From Actinacidiphila paucisporea (GTDB lineage Bacteria; Actinomycetota; Actinomycetes; Streptomycetales; Streptomycetaceae): a DNA stretch of 64,000 bases. The notes below the pieces were generated by a model. That model worked only from the letters and a program-made list of their open reading frames with translations. It ran no database searches and was not told the DNA's origin. Every line of letters begins with the position of its first letter. Within the stretch, counting starts at the first letter, position 1. The stretch lies in assembly GCF_900142575.1 (NCBI RefSeq), contig NZ_FRBI01000010.1:124001-188000 (forward strand), given 5' to 3'. The position numbers and the translations under genes are program-made. Positions 27,241-35,256 of this stretch are shown here, piece by piece.

Positions 27241-28421
27241 GGGGCGGCCACCAGGAGTGCGGTGTTCGCGCCGCCGAAGGCCGTGGTCAGGCTCAGCCCG
27301 TAGGCAGAGCGGGCCGGTGCCGGCCGGTCGAGGATGAGGCCGAGGTCGCAGTCCGGGTCGGGGCCGAGGTAGCCGGCGTTGACCGGGAGCCGGCCGGCGC
27401 GCAGCGCCGCGATGGTGACGGCCAGTTCGAGCAGGGCGCCGGCTTCCAGCGCCTGGCCGTGCACGGACTTGGTCGAGCTGACGGGTAAGGACGCGGCCGC
27501 GTCGCCGAACACCCGGTGCAGCGCGACGGCTTCGGCCGTGTCGCCGGCCGGGGAGCCGGAGCCGTGGGCGTTGACGTAGCCGATCTGCTCGGGCCGCAGC
27601 GCCGCGCGGGTCAGCGCGTCGGCGATCGCGCGGGCCAGGCCGGCGCCGTCGGGCCGCGGCCGGATCACGTGGTGGGCGTCGCCGGTGCGCCCCCAGCCGG
27701 CGAGCCGCGCCAGCGGCTCCGCCCGGCGGGCCCGCGCGGCGGACGCCGACTCGACCACCGCGGCGACCACCGCGTCGCCGAGCAGCAGCCCGCCGCGTCC
27801 GGCGCTGAAGGGCCGTACGCGCCCGTCGCGGGCGAGCGCCCGCCCGGCGTCGAAGACGGCGAACTGGTCGGCGTCGACCAGGTATCCGGCGGCCACCACG
27901 ATGCGTTCCGCCCGCCCCCGGGCGACGGCCGCGGCGGCGTCCGCCACCGCGGTGCTCGACGCGACGCAGGCCGAGGTGTAGGCGCGCGCCGCCCCGGACA
28001 GCCCGCCGCGCCGGGCGACGGCGCCGGCGAAGGTGTCCGCGCCGTGCCCGGGCCGCTCGTCCTCGGCTGCGCGCGGCAGCGCCGGGTCGCCGTGCACGGC
28101 CAGGTGGAGCGGGCAACAGGCGCGCTGTGCGGCGCTGAGCCCTGCCTGGTCGCAGGCCTGCCCGACCATCCGCGCCAACTCGTCGGCCAGCACCGGCGCA
28201 CCGGGGTGTACGGCGGCGTGCACGGACCGCCGCCCTTCGACGGCGAACCGGCGTACGGGCGCGAAGCCGGGCGTCCCGTCGAGCGCCGCCTCGAGCACCG
28301 CCCCGACCCCGTCCCCGAAGGCGCTGAGGACGGCGATCCCGGTGACGACGACGGCCTCGGCCCCCCGCCGTACCCCCGGGCGCGCGGGGCCCGCCCCGTC
28401 CTGCCGCCACTGCTCAGCCAT
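27237..28421 (-). CDS. Second beta-ketoacyl-ACP synthase, KASII-like
   Basis: A 394-residue KS homologue. Unlike a chain-length factor it keeps the triad: Cys152 (YTSACVASS), His286 (VNAHGSGSP) and His321 (KSVHGQALEAG). It is more diverged than its neighbour, and the GTK motif reads STK. Codon 312 (27486-27488) is TTA, a mark of possible bldA control. The ATG at 28421 overlaps the ACP gene by 8 nt; a start 18 nt earlier is also open. It probably works with the KS at 25358. Confidence 0.87.
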   Translation of the reverse strand: MAEQWRQDGAGPARPGVRRGAEAVVVTGIAVLSAFGDGVGAVLEAALDGTPGFAPVRRFAVEGRRSVHAAVHPGAPVLADELARMVGQACDQAGLSAAQRACCPLHLAVHGDPALPRAAEDERPGHGADTFAGAVARRGGLSGAARAYTSACVASSTAVADAAAAVARGRAERIVVAAGYLVDADQFAVFDAGRALARDGRVRPFSAGRGGLLLGDAVVAAVVESASAARARRAEPLARLAGWGRTGDAHHVIRPRPDGAGLARAIADALTRAALRPEQIGYVNAHGSGSPAGDTAEAVALHRVFGDAAASLPVSSTKSVHGQALEAGALLELAVTIAALRAGRLPVNAGYLGPDPDCDLGLILDRPAPARSAYGLSLTTAFGGANTALLVAAP

Positions 28422-28692
28422 GCCCGTCCCGTTCGGCACCGCCGGAGGCGCCCGCCCCCTGGCGCAGTTCGGCGAGGACCTGGAGCGCCGCCGAGACGGT
28501 GGTCATCCGCGCCATCGCCTCGTCGTCCACGCTGCCGCCGTAGCGCTGCTCGATCTGGTGCACCAGCCAGGCCACTTCCATCGAGTCGATGCCCTCGGGG
28601 ACGTCCTCGGGGGAGCGGTCGCCGAAGGCGGCGAGGATCGAGAGGATCTCGGCCCGGTCGGGAACGGGCCCGGGAGCGGGCTGAGCGCTCAC
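28414..28692 (-). CDS. Acyl carrier protein
   Basis: A 92-residue ACP with the attachment site GIDSMEVAWLVHQIEQRYG (Ser37). The loop after it is acidic as usual. The N-terminus (SAQPAPGPVPD) and C-terminus are flexible Gly/Ala-rich. The GTG start overlaps the stop of the next ACP as GTGA, so two different ACPs are made from adjacent coupled genes. Confidence 0.9.
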   Translation of the reverse strand: MSAQPAPGPVPDRAEILSILAAFGDRSPEDVPEGIDSMEVAWLVHQIEQRYGGSVDDEAMARMTTVSAALQVLAELRQGAGASGGAERDGHG

Positions 28693-28958
28693 TGGCCCGC
28701 GGCCGGCAGGGACGCGATACGGGACGCGAGCACCGCGCCGAATTCGCCGACGGTCATCGTGCCGAGCAGTTCCGCCTCGTCCTCCTCGAACATCACGCCG
28801 AAGCGCTCCTCGACGCGGATGCCGAGTTCGGCCAGGGAGAGGGATTCCAGGTCGACGCCGGCAGGGCCGAGGGGGGTGTCGTCATCGACGCCGGCGATGC
28901 TGTAGTTCATCTCGGTCAGCGAGGTGAGCACGAAGGCTCGGATCTCGTCAGTGGACAT
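28689..28958 (-). CDS. Acyl carrier protein
   Basis: An 89-residue ACP with the site GVDLESLSLAELGIRVEERFG; the modified serine is in LESLSL (Asp replaced by Glu-Ser). The carrier fold is complete to MTVGEFGAVLASRI. The start at 28958 is preferred over one 57 nt upstream because AAGGGA lies in front of it. It overlaps the ligase gene by 11 nt and is likely the acceptor for that ligase (inference). Confidence 0.88.
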   Translation of the reverse strand: MSTDEIRAFVLTSLTEMNYSIAGVDDDTPLGPAGVDLESLSLAELGIRVEERFGVMFEEDEAELLGTMTVGEFGAVLASRIASLPAAGQ

Positions 28959-30408
28959 CGCGGGGATTCCCTTCCCTGGTGGCGGGTTGGCGGTGCGCGC
29001 CGCGGTCGGCGGCACGCAGGGCGGCGTGGTCGCGTACGAGCTTCCCGGTGGCGGTACGCGGCAGGCGCTCGACGAAGTGCAGCAGGCGGGGGCGTTTGTA
29101 CGCGGCCAGCCGGGAGGCGAGGCCCGCTTCCACCGAGGCGGCGGCGCCGGGTTCGCGGAGCACCGCGTACGCCTCGATCGACGTGCCGAAGACGACGACC
29201 GCTTCCGCCACTTCGGGCAGCGCGGCGAGGGTGTGCTCGACCTCGGTGAGGTCGACCTTGAGGCCGCCGACCGAGACCTGGGAGTCGAGCCGGCCCAGCA
29301 CGCGGATGCGGCCGGTGGCCGGGTCGACGGTGCCGCCGTCCCTGGTGTGCAGCCAGCCGTCTGACCAGCGTGCCGGGTCGGTGGTGCCGAGGTAGGGCGA
29401 GTGGGCGGTGGCGATGAGCAGTTCGCCGGCGGACTCGGTGACGGTCATGCCGGGCGCGGGGGTGACCTCGGGGCGGTGCTCGCCGAAGAGGTCGGTGGCG
29501 ATGACGCCGACCTCGGTCATCCCGTACATGCTGCCGAGCCGGACGCCGTAGCGGGCGGTGAAGGCGTCGTGGACCTGGGCCCTGACCAGCTCGCCGCCGG
29601 TGGTCATGCCGGTGAGCTGCGGCAGCCGGGGCGGCTCGGTGACCCAGGTGAGCAGCTCGATGTGGAAGGGCACGCCGAGCAGCGTGGTCGGCTCGGGGCC
29701 CGCGGCGACGGTGGCGAGGATGCCCTCGCCGGTGGCCCGCCGCGGTAAGGCGAGCCGGACGCCGGCGTGCAGGCTGTGCAGCAGGCCGCCGACGAGTCCG
29801 AGGACGTGGACCATGGAGGCCATGGACACGATGCGCTCGCCGGCCCGCGGGACGCCGTCCATCAGGGCGTAGCGCCCGATCTCGGCGATGAGGTCGGCGG
29901 CCGTCCGCCCGATGATCTTCGACGGCCCGGTCGATCCCGAGCTGAGCTGGACGAGCGCGTGCGGGGTGCGGGCGGGGCTGCCGGGGCGGGCCCTGGGGGT
30001 GTCGCGCTGGTCGTAGAAGCCGCGGGCGGGCCCGGCGCCGACGGGTTCCGCGGAGACGACGACCTGGGACTCCAGCCGGCTCAGCGCCCGTTCCGTCTCG
30101 AAGGGTGTGAGCCGGTGGTCGAGTAACGCGACCTGCGCCCCGATCCGCCAGCCCGCCAGCAGGTTGGCGACCAGGGCGAGCGAGGGGGCCAGGCACAGGG
30201 CGGCCGAGCCGCCGGCGCGCAGGCCGGCCGCGGTGAGGGCGGCCTGCCGGCCGGCGACCAGGCGGCGCAGCTCGTCCCTGCTGACGGGTGCGTCGAGGAC
30301 CAGGCAGACGTCGGTGCCGGGGCCGGCGAGAAGGACCTCGTCCACCCATGAAGGGTCGGGCGGCGATGGCGCCCGGCCCTTCTGCGGAGTTGTCGATGCA
30401 GCCTTCAT
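28948..30408 (-). CDS. AMP-dependent acyl-ACP/CoA ligase, first gene of the leftward run
   Basis: A 486-residue adenylate-forming enzyme. The P-loop is LSSGSTGPSKIIGRT, with YGMTEVGV and the C-terminal LPRTATGKLVRD carrying the catalytic Lys. It lacks a carrier domain and overlaps an ACP gene by 11 nt, so it probably charges that ACP with a carboxylic acid starter. Two TTA codons occur, at codons 95 (30124-30126) and 221 (29746-29748). Because this is the promoter-proximal gene, they could make the whole run depend on the bldA tRNA. Start ATG 30408 is the best available but its Shine-Dalgarno is weak. Confidence 0.85.
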   Translation of the reverse strand: MKAASTTPQKGRAPSPPDPSWVDEVLLAGPGTDVCLVLDAPVSRDELRRLVAGRQAALTAAGLRAGGSAALCLAPSLALVANLLAGWRIGAQVALLDHRLTPFETERALSRLESQVVVSAEPVGAGPARGFYDQRDTPRARPGSPARTPHALVQLSSGSTGPSKIIGRTAADLIAEIGRYALMDGVPRAGERIVSMASMVHVLGLVGGLLHSLHAGVRLALPRRATGEGILATVAAGPEPTTLLGVPFHIELLTWVTEPPRLPQLTGMTTGGELVRAQVHDAFTARYGVRLGSMYGMTEVGVIATDLFGEHRPEVTPAPGMTVTESAGELLIATAHSPYLGTTDPARWSDGWLHTRDGGTVDPATGRIRVLGRLDSQVSVGGLKVDLTEVEHTLAALPEVAEAVVVFGTSIEAYAVLREPGAAASVEAGLASRLAAYKRPRLLHFVERLPRTATGKLVRDHAALRAADRGAHRQPATREGNPRDVH

Positions 30409-30468
30409 GAAGAACCCGAACCTCTTTCCCGACGTGATCAAAAGAGCCGACTGAATTCTCACGCCGAA

Positions 30469-30496
30469 CTGTCAACTCTGAATTCATCGCTGTCAA
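30469..30496 (-). promoter_or_regulatory. Paired TTGACAG heptamers upstream of the leftward run
   Basis: On the minus strand the heptamer TTGACAG occurs at 30496-30490 and again at 30475-30469, 21 bp apart, and each is followed by GAATTCAG. TTGACA is a perfect -35 hexamer; I cannot find a good -10 at 17-18 nt from either. The spacing near two helical turns also fits a SARP-type direct repeat. Confidence 0.4.
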
Positions 30497-30572
30497 GACC
30501 CGGTCCGACCGGCGGAACTTCCCAATAATCTCTGGCGTATCAATCAGTCACTCACGACACAAATTCTCCGTA

Positions 30573-30601
30573 TTGACGACGGCAACACCCGCCGCTAGCA
30601 T
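30573..30601 (+). promoter_or_regulatory. Consensus-like rightward promoter
   Basis: TTGACG (30573-30578), a 17-nt spacer and TAGCAT (30596-30601) match the Streptomyces housekeeping consensus well. Initiation would fall near 30607. The next rightward gene starts at 30965, so the transcript would have a leader of about 350 nt. Confidence 0.6.
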
Positions 30602-30604
30602 GGC

Positions 30605-30614
30605 GCCAATTGGC
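30605..30614. promoter_or_regulatory. Palindrome over the predicted transcription start
   Basis: GCCAATTGGC is a perfect 10-bp palindrome immediately after the -10 box at 30596. It overlaps the expected start point, a position suited to a repressor operator. The binding protein is unknown. Confidence 0.4.
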
Positions 30615-30667
30615 CAACTGCCGTGATCCGGCAGGAAGTTGCCAGCCCAGAACACCTGTCCAACTTG

Positions 30668-30713
30668 CGGGTGATCCCCTAGCCGCCCCTCACGGCTGGG
30701 TGGTCCCTTTTCT
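30668..30713 (+). terminator. Possible attenuator hairpin in the leader
   Basis: AGCCG (30681-30685) pairs with CGGCT (30693-30697), extended by imperfect GGG/CCC and CCCC/GGG pairing on both sides, and is followed by CCCTTTTCTT. This resembles an intrinsic terminator inside the leader between the promoter at 30573 and the methyltransferase gene. A 19-codon GTG reading frame (30623-30682) ends at the base of the stem but lacks a clear ribosome site. Confidence 0.35.
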
Positions 30714-30777
30714 TGGTGCCACCGTCGCGGCCTGCACTTTCGCACCCTCCTGCGCGCATCTCCACACAGCACCCCAT

Positions 30778-30842
30778 GCACTGCTCACGCACTGCCTCCG
30801 CACTGCCTCTGCACTGCCTCATGCGCACTTGCCCACGCACTT
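30778..30842. promoter_or_regulatory. Four 11-bp-spaced GCACTGC repeats, candidate SARP binding array
   Basis: GCACTGCTC begins at 30778, and GCACTGCCTC begins at 30789, 30800 and 30811, exactly one helical turn apart. Two further GCACTT copies lie at 30825 and 30837. Direct heptamers at 11-bp spacing are the known recognition pattern of SARP activators, and four SARP genes are in the window. The array sits in the divergent region (30409-30964) between the leftward and rightward operons. The rest of this 556-nt gap holds no gene that I can support. Confidence 0.55.
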
Positions 30843-30964
30843 GTTCACGAACTCCAGCAGCACTCGCGTACGCACCCCCAGGTGCAACATTTCCGAAGCT
30901 GCCGGCTCTATTCGTGCTGCCTTCGTATTCCGCATTCCTGCCAGCTTTCGAGGATTGGCCATCA

Positions 30965-32143
30965 GTGGAACCAGGGATCGGCGCCGGCCTGAACACGGCC
31001 GTGGAGCGCTACTACGACATCACTCTTGATCTTTACGAGGACCTGTGGGGCGAACACGTCCACCACGGTTTCTGGGACCCGGGAGAGGTGCCCGGCGTCA
31101 ATGGTCCGGACCGCCACGCCGCCACCGACCGGCTGGTCCGTGAGCTGGTCGAATTCGCCCGCCTCCCCGCGAAATCCAGGGTCTGGGACGTCGGCTGCGG
31201 TATCGGCGGCCCCGCGCTGCACCTGGCGGGGGCGATGGGCTGCGCGGTCGAGGGCGTCACCCTCAGCGCGAAGCAGGCCGCCAGGGCCAACGAGAAGGCG
31301 CGGGCCGCCGGCGTCGCCGACCGGGCCCGCTTCCACCAGCTCGACGCCCTGGCCACCGGATTCCCCGACGCGTCCTTCGACGCCGTCTGGGCGCTGGAGA
31401 GCCTCATGCACCTCCCCGACCGGCCGGCCTTCTTCGCCGAGGCGATGCGCCTGCTGCGGCCCGGCGGCACCCTGGCCGTCGCCACCTGGTCGGTACGGGA
31501 CGGCGAGCTGGACGAGGCCGAGCAGGATCTCGTACGGCAGATACTCCAGCACCAGGTGATGCCCGACTTCTCGTCCCTGGAGGAGCACGAGCGGCAGGCA
31601 CGGGCCGCCGGCTTCACCGACGTCGCCACCGTCGACTGGAGCCGGGCCGTCGCCAACTCCTGGGACCCGTCCTTCGCCCAGATCAGGCGGTTCGAGCAGG
31701 GCCGCACGCAGATGCGCGCGCTGGCCCGCGAGCGCGGGGTGGACGTGCTGGGCTTCTTCCACGCGGGGCCGCTGATGAAGAGGGGCTTCGACACCGGCGT
31801 CATCACCTACGGGGCGCTGCGGGCCACCAGGCCCGAGCCGGGCGACGCCGCCGCGGCCGCGCTGATACGCCCGGTCGCCGACCTGCTGCGCGGCATCGTC
31901 GGCGAGGACGACGCGTGGCTCGACTCGGTCGTCCCCGGCACCCGCGTGGACGGCGACCTGCTGGTCGAGAGCCACGAACTGGCCGCGTGGAGCGCGGCGT
32001 TGCGCGAGACGTACGGCGACGGCGTCGACCTGCTCGGCCACGTCTGCGCCCTCGGCGTCGACCAGCTCATCGCCCTGACCGTCGCCGACGTGGCCGCCTA
32101 TGTCGCCGCCCGGCGCGGCAGCGGCGGGCCTGACGGCCGCTGA
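30965..32143 (+). CDS. SAM-dependent methyltransferase fused to a C-terminal ACP-like domain
   Basis: A 392-residue protein. Residues about 10-280 are a class I methyltransferase of the tocopherol/sarcosine-dimethylglycine type: YYDITLDLYEDLWGEHVHHGFW, then the SAM motif VWDVGCGIGGPAL (73-85) and MRLLRPGGTLAVATW. Residues about 300-385 resemble a carrier domain: LLRGIVGEDDAWLDSVVPGT, the site LLVESHELAAW with Ser336 in the position of the pantetheine serine, and TVADVAAYVAARR as helix IV. If modified, the methyltransferase would act on its own tethered substrate. The GTG at 30965 has GAGGA 10 nt upstream. The stop shares a base with the GT start (TGATG). Confidence 0.75.
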   Translation: MEPGIGAGLNTAVERYYDITLDLYEDLWGEHVHHGFWDPGEVPGVNGPDRHAATDRLVRELVEFARLPAKSRVWDVGCGIGGPALHLAGAMGCAVEGVTLSAKQAARANEKARAAGVADRARFHQLDALATGFPDASFDAVWALESLMHLPDRPAFFAEAMRLLRPGGTLAVATWSVRDGELDEAEQDLVRQILQHQVMPDFSSLEEHERQARAAGFTDVATVDWSRAVANSWDPSFAQIRRFEQGRTQMRALARERGVDVLGFFHAGPLMKRGFDTGVITYGALRATRPEPGDAAAAALIRPVADLLRGIVGEDDAWLDSVVPGTRVDGDLLVESHELAAWSAALRETYGDGVDLLGHVCALGVDQLIALTVADVAAYVAARRGSGGPDGR

Positions 32144-33309
32144 TGGGCCGCTACCTGTTCGTCTCGCTGCCGCTGACCGGCCATGTGCACCCGATGGCCG
32201 CGGTGTCCAGGGAGCTGGCCGACCGCGGGCACGAGGTGATGTGGGCCGGCTCCGAGTCGTTCTTACGGCCGGTGCTCGGCCCCGGCACCGCGATCGCCCC
32301 GATCCCGCTGCGGGCTCACCGCGGCCAGGCCGACCGGGGCATGGCCGCGGCGAAGTCGCGCTGGGAGGGCTACATCGTCCCGCACGCGAAGGTCACCCTG
32401 CCGGGCATCGAGCGGGCGGTCGCCGCCTTCCGGCCCGACGTCCTCGCGGTGGACCAGCACGCGGTGGCCGGCGCGATCGCCGCGCACCGGGCCGGGCTGC
32501 CCTGGGCGAGCCTGGCGCCGACCACCATGGAGCTGACCCGGCCCTACCGCGCGCTGCCCGAGGTCGAGGCGTGGCTCCACCGGCAGATGGCGGCGGCCTG
32601 GACCGCGGCGGGCATGCCCGGCGAGCCGCCGCACGACCTGCGCTTCTCCCCGCACCTGCTGATCGCCTTCACCGGCACCGCCCTGAACGGCCCGCTCGAC
32701 TGGCCCGGCAATGCCGTGCTGGTCGGCCCGGCGCTGGCCCCGCGCCCGCCGGACCCCGCCTTCCCCTGGGACTGGCTGGACCCCGGCCGCCGCCACGTCC
32801 TGGTCACCGTGGGCACCCTGGCAATGGACCTGGCGCAGGACTTCCACACCCGGGTCGTCCAGGCGCTGCGCCCGATCGGCGGCAGCGTGCAGGCCATCGT
32901 GGTGGCGCCCGACGGCACGGTCCCCGACGCGCCCGAGGGCGACGTCCTCGTACGGCCGCGGGCGCCCGTGCTCGACCTGATGCCGCGGCTGGACGCGGTG
33001 GTCAGCCACGGCGGCCTGAACACCGTGTGCGAGGCGCTCGCCCACGGCGTGCCGCTGGTCGTCGCGCCGATCAAGGGCGACCAGCCCATCAACGCCGCCC
33101 GGGTGGCGGCGGTCGGCGCGGGCCGCCGGGTCAGGTTCGCCGGCGTGCGCCCCAAGGCGCTGCGCGAGGAACTGCTCGCCGTCCTGGACGACCCCTCCTA
33201 CCGCGCCGCCGCGCACCGCGTACGCGACTCCTTCGCCGCCGCCGGCGGCGCCGCGGCGGCGGCCCTGCACCTCGAACAACTCCTCGGACGAAGGGGCACA
33301 CCGTCGTGA
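32143..33309 (+). CDS. Macrolide-type glycosyltransferase (GT1, MGT family)
   Basis: A 388-residue GT-B enzyme. The N-terminal acceptor domain begins LFVSLPLTGHVHPM. The C-terminal donor site has the signature VSHGGLNTVCEALAHGVPLVVAPIKGDQPINAARV. It transfers a sugar from an NDP donor to a small-molecule hydroxyl. The UDP-glucuronate decarboxylase gene downstream suggests UDP-xylose (or UDP-glucuronate) as donor (inference). Codon 41 (32263-32265) is TTA. Coupled to both neighbours by TGATG and GTGA. Confidence 0.9.
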   Translation: MGRYLFVSLPLTGHVHPMAAVSRELADRGHEVMWAGSESFLRPVLGPGTAIAPIPLRAHRGQADRGMAAAKSRWEGYIVPHAKVTLPGIERAVAAFRPDVLAVDQHAVAGAIAAHRAGLPWASLAPTTMELTRPYRALPEVEAWLHRQMAAAWTAAGMPGEPPHDLRFSPHLLIAFTGTALNGPLDWPGNAVLVGPALAPRPPDPAFPWDWLDPGRRHVLVTVGTLAMDLAQDFHTRVVQALRPIGGSVQAIVVAPDGTVPDAPEGDVLVRPRAPVLDLMPRLDAVVSHGGLNTVCEALAHGVPLVVAPIKGDQPINAARVAAVGAGRRVRFAGVRPKALREELLAVLDDPSYRAAAHRVRDSFAAAGGAAAAALHLEQLLGRRGTPS

Positions 33310-34070
33310 AAACGCTCCGCGACACCTGGCTGGTCTTCCAGCGGCACATGCTGCTGCTGACCAGGTCGCCGCTGTCGATCCTGCTGGGCGTGGCCCAGCC
33401 GGTGGTCTACCTGGCGCTGTTCGCCCCGCTGCTCAAGCCCGCGCTCAGCTCCATGGGCGCCGACTCGATGACCGACGCCTACCGCATCTACGTGCCCGGC
33501 ATGCTGGTCGCGCTGGCGCTCGGCGGCGGTCTCTACGTCGGGTTCGGCCTGCTGGCCGAGCTGGCCTCCGGTGTCATCGAGCGGGCCAGGGTCACGCCGG
33601 TCAGCCGGGCGGCGCTGCTGCTGGGGCGGGCACTGCGCGACGTCGTCGTGCTGGTGGTGCAGGCGGCGATCATCATCGTGCTGGCCATGCCGCTCGGCCT
33701 GTTCGTCCACGTGCAGGACCTGCTGCTGGCGTACGCGCTGCTGGCGCTGATCACGCTGAGCAGCTCGGCGGTCAGCTACGGGATCGCGCTGAAGGTCAGC
33801 GACCCCAACGCGCTGGGCCAGGTCGTCAACAACATCGCCCAGCCGCTGATGCTGCTGTCGGGGACGCTGCTGCCGCTGGCGCTGGCGCCGCTGTGGTTGC
33901 GCCGGGTCTCGGACTGGAATCCCTTCAGCCGGGCGGTCGTCGGCATGCGCGCGCTGTTCGCCGGGCACACCGGCGACGCCTCGGTCTGGCAGAGCATCGC
34001 GCTGCTGGCCGCCGTCGCCGTGCTGGCGCTGGCGTGGTCGGCCCGGCTGTTCGCCCGCTCGGTCCGCTGA
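33306..34070 (+). CDS. ABC-2 type exporter permease (DrrB-like)
   Basis: A 254-residue membrane protein with six hydrophobic segments of the ABC-2 family, including the conserved ERARVTPVSRAALLLGRALRDVV loop and PLMLLSGTLLPL. It begins with GTG overlapping the GT stop. It pairs with the ATPase at 34250 to export the cluster product, as DrrAB does for daunorubicin. A tandem repeat separates the two genes. Confidence 0.9.
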   Translation: MKTLRDTWLVFQRHMLLLTRSPLSILLGVAQPVVYLALFAPLLKPALSSMGADSMTDAYRIYVPGMLVALALGGGLYVGFGLLAELASGVIERARVTPVSRAALLLGRALRDVVVLVVQAAIIIVLAMPLGLFVHVQDLLLAYALLALITLSSSAVSYGIALKVSDPNALGQVVNNIAQPLMLLSGTLLPLALAPLWLRRVSDWNPFSRAVVGMRALFAGHTGDASVWQSIALLAAVAVLALAWSARLFARSVR

Positions 34071-34072
34071 AG

Positions 34073-34225
34073 TCCGGTGACGGCACCGCCTATTCCGGTG
34101 ACGGCTCCGCCGACTCCCTTGACCCGTCCACCGATTCCCCTGACCCGTCCGCCTGTTCCCGTGACCCCTCCGCTGCTGAACCCGGTGACGGCCCCGCCGG
34201 CGAGCCCGGTGACGACTCCGCTGCA
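34073..34225 (+). repeat. Seven-unit 21/24-bp tandem repeat between exporter genes
   Basis: The units start at 34073, 34094, 34115, 34136, 34157, 34181 and 34205 and share the core YCCBKTGACSSC-CCGC-like pattern; five are 21 bp and two are 24 bp. The array is open in the frame of the ATPase (units read SGDGTAY, SGDGSAD, SLDPSTD and so on), but it contains no start codon in that frame. It may be a former linker or an untranslated spacer. Confidence 0.8.
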
Positions 34226-34249
34226 CGTACTGACGACAAGGACGCCTCG

Positions 34250-35206
34250 ATGATTGAGACCAGGGGACTGCGGAAGTCCTTCCGCACCGGGCGGCGCCGC
34301 AAGTCCACGACCGTGGAGGCGGTTTCCGGCCTGGACCTGACCGTGGGCGAGGGCGAGATCTTCGGATTCCTCGGCCCGAACGGCGCCGGCAAGACGACCA
34401 CCCTGCGGATGCTCGCAACGCTGCTGCCGCCCGACGGCGGCGAGGCGGTCGTCGCCGGCGCCGACCTGCGGACCGCCCAGGCGGCGGTGCGCAGGAACAT
34501 CGGCTACGTCGCGCAGGGCGGCGGCACCTGGGACCAGGTGACGGCCCGCGAGGAGCTGGTCATGCAGGCCAGGATGCACGGTGTCGGCCGGGCGGAGGCG
34601 CAGACGCGGGCCGCCGCGGCGCTGGACGCCTTCGACCTGACCGCGTACGCCGACCGCCACTGCCGTACGTATTCGGGCGGGCAGCGGCGGCGGGTGGACA
34701 TCGCGCTGGGCGTGGTCCACCGGCCGAAGGTGCTGTTCCTCGACGAGCCGACCTCGGGCCTCGACCCGCAGAGCCGGGCGCACATGTGGGACGAGATCCG
34801 CCGGCTGCGGACCGAGGGCATGACCGTCTTCCTGACGACGCACTACCTGGACGAGGCCGACGCGCTGTGCGACCGGATCGCCATCATCGACGGCGGCGGG
34901 ATCGTGGCCGAGGGCACCCCGGCCGAGCTGAAGCGGGGGATCGCCGGCGAGGTGGTCACCGTGGAGGTCGCCGAGCACGCCGCGAAGGCGGTCGAGGTGC
35001 TGGCCCAGCAGGACTGCGTACGGTCCGCGGAGCTGCGCGAGGAGGGCGACCTGCGGCTGTCGGTGGACGCCGGCGAGACGGCGATGCCGCGGATCATGCG
35101 GGCGCTGGCCGAGGTGGGCGTGGAGCTGACCACCATCGAGCTGCACCGGCCGACGCTGGACGACGTGTTCCTGACCAGGACCGGCCGGTCGCTGCGGGAG
35201 TCCTGA
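34250..35206 (+). CDS. ABC exporter ATPase (DrrA-like)
   Basis: A 318-residue ATPase: Walker [12 protein letters not shown], the signature [14 protein letters not shown], Walker [15 protein letters not shown] and the H-loop [10 protein letters not shown]. The C-terminal domain ([14 protein letters not shown]) is typical of DrrA drug and antibiotic exporters. ATG 34250 has AAGGA 8 nt upstream. It works with the permease at 33306. Confidence 0.93.
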   Translation: MIETRGLRKSFRTGRRRKSTTVEAVSGLDLTVGEGEIFGFLGPNGAGKTTTLRMLATLLPPDGGEAVVAGADLRTAQAAVRRNIGYVAQGGGTWDQVTAREELVMQARMHGVGRAEAQTRAAAALDAFDLTAYADRHCRTYSGGQRRRVDIALGVVHRPKVLFLDEPTSGLDPQSRAHMWDEIRRLRTEGMTVFLTTHYLDEADALCDRIAIIDGGGIVAEGTPAELKRGIAGEVVTVEVAEHAAKAVEVLAQQDCVRSAELREEGDLRLSVDAGETAMPRIMRALAEVGVELTTIELHRPTLDDVFLTRTGRSLRES

Positions 35207-35256
35207 CCATGACACGGCTCGATCCCGACCGGACGAGGGACACGAAGGAGACGGAT

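Noticed and set aside
24323..27337. 1004-codon plus-strand frame over hmaS and the KS genes
   Set aside because: Composition is typical of an antisense shadow; the minus-strand genes have catalytic motifs and coupled starts.
27237..28421. Chain-length factor call for the second KS
   Set aside because: Catalytic Cys152 is present, whereas chain-length factors usually have Gln there.
30778..30842. CRISPR-like reading of the short repeats
   Set aside because: Units are 11 bp without spacers; a protein-binding array explains them better.
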